From an uncultured Collinsella sp. (lineage in GTDB: Bacteria; Actinomycetota; Coriobacteriia; Coriobacteriales; Coriobacteriaceae), in the NCBI GenBank assembly GCA_902463875.1, contig CABQHR010000020.1:1-17283 (forward strand): a DNA stretch of 17,283 nt, in the 5' to 3' direction. Positions 8,962-14,442 of the stretch are shown piece after piece. Position 1 is the first letter of the stretch. The number at the start of each line of letters is the position of its first letter. The position numbers and the translations under genes were made by a program. The notes beneath the pieces were generated by a model that did no database searches, had not been told where the DNA came from, and saw only the letters and a program-made list of their open reading frames with translations.

Positions 8962-8974
8962 AGGGACCGTCCCT
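8962..8974. repeat. Short palindrome AGGGAC-C-GTCCCT between nadA and nadB
   Basis: A perfect 6-bp inverted repeat with a single central base lies between the nadA stop (8989) and the nadB ribosome-binding site. It shares the AGGGAC/GTCCCT core with the repeats at 811-852 and 14344-14424, so it may be a degenerate or minimal copy of the same element. Confidence 0.5.
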
Positions 8975-8988
8975 CATGCCGCATTGTT

Positions 8989-10014
8989 CTAGCGCGCTGC
9001 GTACTCGAGCATGCGGTCGAGCGTGAGCTTGGCCTGATCGGCGGCCTCGTCCGACACGCCAATCTGCACCTCGCCCTCGCCCGTCTCCAGGCAGCGCACG
9101 AGCTTTTCGAGCGTGATGAGATCCATGTTGACGCAGGTGGGCTGCACCGCGGGGAAGTAGAACTTCTTGCCGGTGCCCTGGCAGCGGCGCTCGAGCTCGT
9201 AGAGCACGCCACGGACCGTCACGATAATGAACTCGCTCGCGTCGGACTCCTCGGCGTACTTGATGATGCCGGCGGTGGAGCCGATGTAGTCGGCCTCGGC
9301 CAAGACGTCGGCCTTGCACTCAGGATGCGCCAGCACGAGCGCGTCGGGGTGGGCCTCCGTCGCGTCGACGATCTGCTCGACGGTGATGATGTGATGGCGC
9401 GGGCAGTAGCCGTTGTTGAGAATGACGTGCTTTTGCGGCACCTGCTCGGCTACGAAGCGGCCGAGGTTTTGGTCGGGAATGAACAGGATATGCTGCTGCG
9501 GCAGCTCGGACACGATCTTGACGGCGTTGGAGCTGGTGACGCACACGTCGCTCCAGCTCTTGATCTCGACCGTCGAGTTGACGTAGCACACCACGGCCAG
9601 GTCGTCGCCATACTCGGCGCGCGCCGCGTCGACCGTCTCGCGCTTGACCATGTGCGCCATGGGACAGTCCGCACCCGGCTCGGGCAGCAGCACGGTCTTG
9701 GTGGGGTTGAGCAGCTTGGCGCTCTCGCCCATAAACTCCACGCCGCACAGCACGATGGTCTGCTGCGGCAGGCTTTTGGCGAGCTTTGCCAGGTAAAAGC
9801 TGTCGCCGACGTAATCGGCCACAGCCTGGACCTCGGGCGCCACGTAATAGTGCGCCAGGATTACCGCGTCGCGTTGGGTTTTAAGTTGCTGAATGGCCTC
9901 GACGAGCTCTGCGGGCACCAATGCCGCGCGCTCCGTTGCCGTCGTTGCCGATGCCAGGCCGGCCGCAATGTCGCGTGCAAGCTCCGATGCATCCATGTTC
10001 GCGCTCTGTGCCAT
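8989..10014 (-). CDS. nadA: Quinolinate synthase
   Basis: NadA condenses iminoaspartate with dihydroxyacetone phosphate to make quinolinate, using an oxygen-sensitive [4Fe-4S] cluster. The 341-residue protein begins its core with ILAHYYVAPEVQ near 52-63. Its three cluster cysteines are C90 in LCGVEFMGE, C204 in NGYCPRH and C294 in QPTCVNM, in the order and approximate spacing known for the family. AHPEC (229-233) and TLEKL (301-305) are also present. The start chosen is ATG at 10014-10012, five bases after GAGAGGGG; an adjacent TTG one codon upstream is too close to that site. It is the first gene of the nadA-nadB-nadC-niaR operon, with its promoter overlapped by a large palindrome. Confidence 0.97.
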   Translation of the reverse strand: MAQSANMDASELARDIAAGLASATTATERAALVPAELVEAIQQLKTQRDAVILAHYYVAPEVQAVADYVGDSFYLAKLAKSLPQQTIVLCGVEFMGESAKLLNPTKTVLLPEPGADCPMAHMVKRETVDAARAEYGDDLAVVCYVNSTVEIKSWSDVCVTSSNAVKIVSELPQQHILFIPDQNLGRFVAEQVPQKHVILNNGYCPRHHIITVEQIVDATEAHPDALVLAHPECKADVLAEADYIGSTAGIIKYAEESDASEFIIVTVRGVLYELERRCQGTGKKFYFPAVQPTCVNMDLITLEKLVRCLETGEGEVQIGVSDEAADQAKLTLDRMLEYAAR

Positions 10015-10049
10015 CAAGGCCCCTCTCTTTTGGCGAATCTTGGGGCTTT

Positions 10050-10078
10050 AGTATGACACCTAGGTTTACAGCTGACAA
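10050..10078 (-). promoter_or_regulatory. Promoter of the nadA-nadB-nadC-niaR operon
   Basis: On the minus strand, TTGTCA (10078-10073) and CATACT (10055-10050) are 17 bp apart, close to the housekeeping sigma consensus. Transcription would start near 10043, about 30 bases before the nadA ATG. The -35 and spacer lie inside the palindrome at 10056-10099, so a repressor bound there would block the promoter. Confidence 0.65.
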
Positions 10079-10099
10079 GACAGCTGTAAACCTAGGTGT
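10056..10099. promoter_or_regulatory. Perfect 19-bp-armed palindrome at nadA, probable NiaR operator
   Basis: ACACCTAGGTTTACAGCTG (10056-10074) is exactly repeated in inverted orientation at 10081-10099 around the six bases ACAAGA. Read on the nadA strand, the centre is ACAGCTGTCTTGTCAGCTGT. I recall the NiaR operator of Firmicutes as centred on TGTCTTGACA, so this differs by one base there. The niaR gene closes the same operon. The palindrome is seen directly; NiaR binding follows from family knowledge and context. Each arm also contains smaller palindromes (CCTAGG, CAGCTG). Confidence 0.8.
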
Positions 10100-10242
10100 A
10101 AAGTTGAAATAAAGATTCAATCATGCGGCAGGTCCATTTTCGAACTGGCAAGCTGAGGATAGCCGAGCTCTCGATAGCGCAGGAGGCATCTTTCGCCACC
10201 GCAATACCGCTCGGCGCGAATTGCGCACCATGAGGCACGAAC

Positions 10243-10271
10243 GGGCGCTCCCCCGCGAGCGGCACGCGCCC
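10243..10271. repeat. GC-rich hairpin upstream of the response regulator gene
   Basis: GGGCGC (10243-10248) pairs with GCGCCC (10266-10271), with an inner CCGC-GA-GCGG stem at 10253-10262. It lies 35 bp before the regulator ATG, in the region where the promoter or leader should be. It may be a regulatory site or an upstream terminator-like structure without a T-run. Confidence 0.4.
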
Positions 10272-10305
10272 AATGTGGCAAAATCGAACTACTAAGGGGG
10301 CCCGA

Positions 10306-11028
10306 ATGCTCAAGATTATTGCCTGCGACGATGACGTCGCTTTTCTAGATAGACTGCACCGGATGATCGACCGTTGGTCGACCGAGAAGGGCACGGCGGT
10401 CGATGTTGCGCTCGTTACGCGCGGCGAGGACCTGCTGGCGCGCCATGCCGCGTCGCGCGCCGACATCATCCTGCTCGACATGATCATGCCGCTCGTCAAC
10501 GGCATGGACACCGCACGCGAATTGCGCCAGACCGACACCGCCGTGCGCCTGGTGTTCCTTACCTCGTCGCCCGAGTTTGCACTGGAGTCCTACGAGGTCC
10601 GCGCCTTCGACTATCTGCTCAAGCCCGTGACTTACGAACGCCTGGCGCAGTTACTCGACGAACTTTCGAGCATGCGCCCGGCGGCAACCGACGAGCTCGT
10701 GATCAAAACGTCCTTTGGCTACCACGCCCTGCGCCTGTCCGACATCGAATATGCCGAGGCGCGCAACAAGCACGTGGTCTTCCACCTGCGCGACGGACGC
10801 GATATCGAGGCACTCGAGTCGTTCCGCAGCGTCGAGGACCGTTTGGCGCAAAATGTCACCTTCTTTAAATGCCACCGTAGCTACCAGGTCAACTTGCGCA
10901 ACATCGACCACTTCGATCGCACGGACATCGTCATGCGCTCCGGCGCGTGCATCCCGCTGTCGCGCAGCAGCAAGCAGGGATTCCAAGACGCCTACTTTGC
11001 GGTGCGCTTCGAAGGCGGGAGGCGCTGA
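10306..11028 (+). CDS. LytTR-family response regulator
   Basis: This 240-residue transcription factor is activated by phosphorylation. The receiver domain (1-120) has the acidic pocket at D8-D10, phospho-acceptor D58 in DIILLDMIMP, T86 and K106 in FDYLLKP. The LytTR DNA-binding domain (about 130-235) has the typical IEYAEARNKHVVFHL, FFKCHRSYQVNLRNI and IPLSRS segments. It resembles AgrA, VirR and related regulators of secreted products or surface functions. The ATG at 10306 is chosen because AAGGGGG lies five bases upstream; an in-frame ATG 33 bases earlier has no such site. Its stop overlaps the start of the histidine kinase gene, so both belong to one operon. Target genes are not evident in the window. 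Confidence 0.93.
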   Translation: MLKIIACDDDVAFLDRLHRMIDRWSTEKGTAVDVALVTRGEDLLARHAASRADIILLDMIMPLVNGMDTARELRQTDTAVRLVFLTSSPEFALESYEVRAFDYLLKPVTYERLAQLLDELSSMRPAATDELVIKTSFGYHALRLSDIEYAEARNKHVVFHLRDGRDIEALESFRSVEDRLAQNVTFFKCHRSYQVNLRNIDHFDRTDIVMRSGACIPLSRSSKQGFQDAYFAVRFEGGRR

Positions 11029-12305
11029 TGGTCTCCACGGTCGAAATGACCCTTTGGGCAATCCACCACGCCACAACGCTACTCTTTGGCGTCTTTGCTT
11101 CGGCGGCGCTGTGCGGTATCGAAATCAATCGACGCCATGCACTCGAGTTGGTGGGGGTCGGAGCCGCAACCGGCGCTGCCTTTTCGATCGCCAATGTCGT
11201 TGGCGGAGAGCTTTTTGCCCGTCAGGTCTATCCGCTCGTCGTGCACCTGCCGCTTACCGTCTACCTATGCGCGCGCTACCACTTGAGTCCGCTGCTCGCG
11301 GCGTTGGGCGTCACCAGCGCCTATCTGAGCTGCCAGTTCAGCAATTGGATGGGCATCGCCGCATTTGCCGCAACCGATTCTCAGATCGCGTACTATCTGG
11401 CACGCATCGCTACCACACTCGCCGTCTTTGCCGTCCTGTTGCATTGGGCCGGCGACATCGGTCCGCGTTTGGCGATTAAAAGCACCACCGAGCTGGGCAT
11501 CCTTTTAATCCTGCCGCTCGTCTATTACATCTTTGACTACGCCACCAACGTCTACACCACGCTGTTCCACTCGGGCTCGGTGGTGACAGTTGAGTTTTTG
11601 GCATTTGCGCTCTGTGCCTTCTATCTTATGTTTCTTGCCGTTTACCTGCGCGAATACGAAGAAAAGGAAACCGCCGAGCGAGAGCGTTGGATGCTCGAAA
11701 CCCGCGACAGCGCCGCCATCAAAGAGCTCGAGGCTTGGCGTCAATCTGGGCGCGAGCTGTCGATTCTTCGCCACGATATGCGCCACTTCCTACGCGGCCT
11801 GGCCACTTTAATTGAGGAGGGCCACACCGACGAGGCGCTCAAACGCATCGATGAGCTCTGCGAAGCCGGCGACCGAACCGCCGTACGCCGCTTCTGTGCC
11901 AACGAGACCGTAAACATTGCGCTTTCGTCATTTAACTCGGATATCAATAGAAACGGCATTACCGCCAACCTGCGCGCCTCCGTACCCGAAACCATCCACG
12001 TAGGTGACGCCGACCTGTTTAGCGTGCTCTCAAATGCCTTGGAAAACGCTATCACCGCCGCAAGCGCTGCACCCCAAGGAAAGCGATTCGTCGACTTTGA
12101 CCTGCGATTGGAGGACGGCCAGCTGCTGCTGTTAGTTTCCAACACGTTTGGCCGCGCGCCGCGCATGGTCGACGGCATGCCCGTGACCGAGCATGCAGGC
12201 CACGGCTTTGGCACCAAGAGTATCAAACTTGCCGTCGAACGCATGAACGGTAACTGCCAGTTCCGCATTAACGGCGATCGGTTTGAGCTGCGCGCTGTGA
12301 TGTAA
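11028..12305 (+). CDS. GHKL-family sensor histidine kinase (AgrC-like)
   Basis: This 425-residue membrane kinase should phosphorylate the adjacent LytTR regulator. The N-terminal half is hydrophobic with about six to seven membrane segments between residues 6 and 207 and no large extracellular loop, like peptide-sensing AgrC/HPK10 kinases. A coiled linker follows (207-245), then the phospho-acceptor H249 in ILRHDMRHFLRGL, the N box LSNALENAI (334-342, N336 and N340) and the glycine-rich GHGFGTKSIK (391-400). The ATG at 11028 overlaps the regulator stop (TGATG), with GGGAGG upstream. No agrB-like protease or recognisable signal-peptide gene is next to it, so the signal is unknown. It converges on the 12324-12899 gene with only an 18-bp gap. 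Confidence 0.92.
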   Translation: MVSTVEMTLWAIHHATTLLFGVFASAALCGIEINRRHALELVGVGAATGAAFSIANVVGGELFARQVYPLVVHLPLTVYLCARYHLSPLLAALGVTSAYLSCQFSNWMGIAAFAATDSQIAYYLARIATTLAVFAVLLHWAGDIGPRLAIKSTTELGILLILPLVYYIFDYATNVYTTLFHSGSVVTVEFLAFALCAFYLMFLAVYLREYEEKETAERERWMLETRDSAAIKELEAWRQSGRELSILRHDMRHFLRGLATLIEEGHTDEALKRIDELCEAGDRTAVRRFCANETVNIALSSFNSDINRNGITANLRASVPETIHVGDADLFSVLSNALENAITAASAAPQGKRFVDFDLRLEDGQLLLLVSNTFGRAPRMVDGMPVTEHAGHGFGTKSIKLAVERMNGNCQFRINGDRFELRAVM

Positions 12306-12323
12306 GGGCTGCCGCCAGCCTCG

Positions 12324-12899
12324 CTACAGCGGCGCGGCCGCCGGGGTCAGCTGCTTGATGTAGGCCCACATGCGCTGCTTAGCGGCCTTGTCGGTGAGTG
12401 CCGCCTCAAAGCCGTCGAGCGCGAGCACGCGGCGGCCCTGCACATGGGCGACCAGGCCGGGCTTGAGCATGGCGGTGTCGAAGTCATCGATCGCCACGAG
12501 CATATCGGCGTAGGTTTCGCGCATGACATCGGCCGCGCTGTTATCGAGCAACAGCACCGCCTCGGGGTCCAAGGCCTCAAGCGCCTCGCGGAACAGCTCG
12601 CACGGCAGAGTCTCGCCCACCGCGACCGCTCCGTCGCCTGCGCCGGCGACGCTTGCCAGCACGCAAAAATCCTCGGGCGCGTAGCCGATGGCCCCAAGCG
12701 CCTTGCGCAACGCCGCGCCATCCGGGCCGGCGGCAAGCTCGCCACCCGAACGCTCGGCCTCGTCCAAATCGCCTTTGACCAGAACGATCGGCGAGCACGC
12801 GTTGCCCACGATGCGCACGCCACGGACCGCAAGCGATGTGAGCTCCTGCTCGGCCGCCTGGGCGATGGCTTCTTTTTTCTGGCTTTGTGACGTGGACAT
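12324..12899 (-). CDS. Uncharacterised protein, possibly a degenerate uracil-DNA glycosylase relative
   Basis: This 191-residue soluble protein has an uneven but suggestive likeness to the family 4/5 uracil-DNA glycosylase fold. CSPIVLVKGDLDEAERSGG (35-53), then GPDGAALRKALGAIGY (58-73), matches the pattern 'VGEAPG ... GxAGxLLxxxLxxIG'. EALEALDPEAVLLLDNSAA (105-123) matches the 'ikPkvivaLG..A' strand, and the tail DKAAKQRMWAYIKQL (170-184) matches the usual C-terminal helix. The catalytic GEAPG is replaced by KGDLD, no HPS/HPA motif is seen, and the iron-sulfur cysteines are missing, so glycosylase activity is unlikely. The ATG at 12899-12897 is chosen because GGAGAG is just upstream and the alternative at 12929 falls within TATAAT. 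The gene is alone on its strand. The homology claim is tentative. Confidence 0.55.
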   Translation of the reverse strand: MSTSQSQKKEAIAQAAEQELTSLAVRGVRIVGNACSPIVLVKGDLDEAERSGGELAAGPDGAALRKALGAIGYAPEDFCVLASVAGAGDGAVAVGETLPCELFREALEALDPEAVLLLDNSAADVMRETYADMLVAIDDFDTAMLKPGLVAHVQGRRVLALDGFEAALTDKAAKQRMWAYIKQLTPAAAPL

Positions 12900-13035
12900 G
12901 CGCTCTCCAATCGTTTGCGTGCCCACCATTATATAAAAGAGCCGCCTGCGAGTGGTTGCTTTGCGGGCGGCTGGGTATAAGCACGGTCGTACTGAGTTTT
13001 ACGCGGCTGAGCCGCGTCACATTATGGAGGTCACC
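12900..13035. promoter_or_regulatory. Divergent promoter region with hairpin (UDG-like gene / trxA)
   Basis: A perfect TATAAT is present on the minus strand (12933-12928) for the leftward gene, and TATAAG (12976-12981) on the plus strand for trxA; neither has a good -35. Between them AGCCGCC (12940-12946) and GGCGGCT (12966-12972) form an inverted repeat. On the minus strand it is followed by CTTTTAT, like a terminator, although no upstream gene needs one. It could be an operator shared by both genes. Confidence 0.4.
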
Positions 13036-13356
13036 ATGGCTGACATTAAGCAGATTACCCCCGAGAACTTCGATTCCATCGTTAACGGCAGCCTGCCCGT
13101 GCTGGTCGATTTTTGGGCACCGTGGTGCGGGCCCTGCCGATCGCTCTCGCCCATCGTTGACGAGGTTGCCGATGAGCTGGCGGGCAAGCTTGCCGTTGCC
13201 AAATGCAACGTCGATGACAACCAGGACCTGGCCATGAAGTATGGCGTCATGAGCATCCCCACGCTGATTGTGTTTAAGAACGGCGAAGAGATTGACCGCT
13301 CGGTTGGCGCTCTGCCCAAGGCGAGGCTGCAGGCGCTGCTGGAGAAGCATCTGTAA
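13036..13356 (+). CDS. trxA: Thioredoxin
   Basis: This 106-residue classical thioredoxin is a cytoplasmic disulfide reductase. It has the active site WCGPC at 30-34 within DFWAPWCGPC and the cis-proline P75 in SIPTLIVF, with family-typical length. The ATG at 13036 is chosen because GGAGG lies five bases upstream; the longer in-frame extension has no support and runs through the promoter region. No signal peptide is present. The gene is followed about 110 bp later by a terminator and has no partner reductase nearby, so it appears monocistronic. Confidence 0.97.
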   Translation: MADIKQITPENFDSIVNGSLPVLVDFWAPWCGPCRSLSPIVDEVADELAGKLAVAKCNVDDNQDLAMKYGVMSIPTLIVFKNGEEIDRSVGALPKARLQALLEKHL

Positions 13357-13467
13357 TACGCTTGTTACTTACCCGCCGTCCATGAGCGGTTTTGCACCGC
13401 TCGCCGGACTGCCGGGTGCGGCGCGTGCGACCACGGATAGTATGGTAGTTACAAACAGCCCCCAGTG

Positions 13468-13505
13468 AACGGGTGCGAGTCGCACAGACTCGCACCCGTT
13501 TTCTT
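13468..13505 (+). terminator. Intrinsic terminator downstream of trxA
   Basis: AACGGGTGCGAGT (13468-13480) pairs with ACTCGCACCCGTT (13488-13500), 13 bp perfect around a 7-base loop, followed by the T-rich TTCTT. It separates trxA from the nickel-related genes. A smaller hairpin, GAGCGGT-TTTGC-ACCGCTC, precedes it at 13384-13402. Confidence 0.85.
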
Positions 13506-13532
13506 ATGCAGCTGCGCACAGAGTGGGCGTAG

Positions 13533-13538
13533 TAAAAT
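13533..13538 (+). promoter_or_regulatory. Candidate -10 element for the small gene and nikR
   Basis: TAAAAT lies 40 bp upstream of the ATG at 13578 and just after the trxA terminator, the expected place for a promoter. No convincing -35 is seen 17 bp upstream, so the site may need an activator or be incidental. Confidence 0.3.
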
Positions 13539-13577
13539 CTGAACCACTGAACTGCCCCATACAAAAGGAGATTTCCC

Positions 13578-13826
13578 ATGCATGACGTTGGAATGAACAT
13601 GAGCCAGCTTGCCATGAGCGTCAAGCAGGTCGACGACACCATCGAGCTCGCTCACGAGTGGAGCCATCAGCTGCTGCATGCGACCGAGAATTTTGACATG
13701 GAGCGCATCGGCGCCAAGCTCGAGGCAGCCATGGCCGCGCTGCACGAGGCCCACGACGCACTCGAGGGCTACGAAGAGGCCATCGAGGCCGACCACAACT
13801 CCGTCGGCTCCGTGAAGCTGGTGTAA
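13578..13826 (+). CDS. Small helical His-containing protein of unknown function, linked to nikR
   Basis: I do not recognise this 82-residue family. It has an excellent ribosome-binding site (AAAAGGAG seven bases before the ATG) and ends one base before nikR, so it is very probably a real, co-transcribed gene. It appears all-helical and acidic, with two amphipathic stretches (about 8-38 and 40-72) that could form a helical hairpin. Histidines H26, H30 and H34 are spaced i, i+4, i+8 on one helix face (HEWSHQLLH), with H56 and H59 in the second helix, an arrangement able to bind a metal. There are six Met, no Cys, no signal peptide and no membrane segment. The position before a nickel regulator suggests a nickel-related role such as storage, chaperone or partner of NikR; this is inference. 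Confidence 0.75.
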   Translation: MHDVGMNMSQLAMSVKQVDDTIELAHEWSHQLLHATENFDMERIGAKLEAAMAALHEAHDALEGYEEAIEADHNSVGSVKLV

Positions 13827-13827
13827 C

Positions 13828-14340
13828 GTGGCCGAACACGAGCACGGCTGCGGGTACGAGCACGAGCATCCGCACGGGGCGGACGGTGACGCGGGCTGCC
13901 ACTGTAGTGGTTCCGGCTCCGAGCTGGTCCGTTTTTCGGTTACCGCACCGGACGACCTGCTGCGCCGTTTTGACGAACAGATCGCGCGCCGCGGCGACGT
14001 GGCCAACCGCTCCGAGGCCGTGCGCGACCTGATTCGCGCCTCGATCGCCAAGGAGCAGATGCGCACGCCCGATGAGCATGTTATCGGATCGCTCACCATG
14101 ATCTACGACCACCATACCGGCGACCTGACGCGCCGTCTGGACGAAGTGCAGCACGACTACACCGACGAGATCGTATCGACCATGCACGTGCATCTGGATC
14201 ACCACAACTGCTTGGAGATTCTGGCGCTCAAGGGTCGCGGCGAGCGCGTCTACGAACTAGCCGACCGTCTGCTGGGCCTGCGCGGCGTTAAGCACGGCGA
14301 GCTCACGTGCGCCGCCACCAAGCAGAGCCTGGGGCTGTAG
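13828..14340 (+). CDS. nikR: NikR-type nickel-responsive regulator with His/Cys-rich N-terminal tail
   Basis: This 170-residue ribbon-helix-helix/ACT regulator is known as a Ni(II)-dependent repressor. The DNA-binding RHH domain covers about 32-75 (LVRFSVTAPDDLLRRFDE, then NRSEAVRDLIR). The C-terminal metal-binding domain has YDHHTGDL and the full nickel set H109, H120, H122 and C128 (QHDY, MHVHLDHHNCLEI). An unusual N-terminal extension of about 30 residues carries six His (4, 6, 12, 14, 16, 25) and three Cys (8, 24, 26), and could be an additional metal-binding tail. The start is GTG at 13828, one base after the upstream stop with no clear ribosome-binding site, so translation is probably coupled. 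It is followed by a large palindrome and hypF, consistent with control of nickel enzyme assembly. Confidence 0.9.
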   Translation: MAEHEHGCGYEHEHPHGADGDAGCHCSGSGSELVRFSVTAPDDLLRRFDEQIARRGDVANRSEAVRDLIRASIAKEQMRTPDEHVIGSLTMIYDHHTGDLTRRLDEVQHDYTDEIVSTMHVHLDHHNCLEILALKGRGERVYELADRLLGLRGVKHGELTCAATKQSLGL

Positions 14341-14343
14341 CGC

Positions 14344-14424
14344 ACCTGCCAAAAAGGGACAGGTTTGTTTTGGCAGGTTTAGAAGTTTTACCTACCAAAA
14401 TAAACCTGTCCCTTTTTGGTCGGT
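14344..14424. repeat. Large palindromic element with 35-bp arms (REP/MITE-like)
   Basis: The left arm 14344-14378 and right arm 14390-14424 are inverted copies, 31 of 35 positions matching, with an 11-base loop. Each arm holds AAAAAGGGACAGGTTT and a TTTTGGCAGG-like segment. It fills the space from four bases after the nikR stop to 18 bases before the hypF start. The transcript would fold into a long stem that could end or separate nikR from hypF. Similar GGGACAGG palindromes are known to me as REP-like or RAYT-associated repeats, but no transposase gene is present here. Confidence 0.75.
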
Positions 14425-14442
14425 TTTGATGAGGGGTGTCGC

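Noticed and set aside
8934..9212. Extension of the nadB frame upstream into nadA
   Set aside because: The added residues are Arg/Ser/Ala-rich, out of frame with nadA and unlike NadB; the GTG at 8933 has an ideal ribosome-binding site.
8770..10056. A 428-codon plus-strand open frame opposite nadA
   Set aside because: Antisense to a fully motif-supported quinolinate synthase; composition is shadow-like.
10123..10233. A 36-codon frame ahead of the response regulator as an AgrD-like peptide
   Set aside because: There is no good ribosome-binding site, no amphipathic leader or typical acidic tail, and no agrB partner, so it was not listed as a gene.
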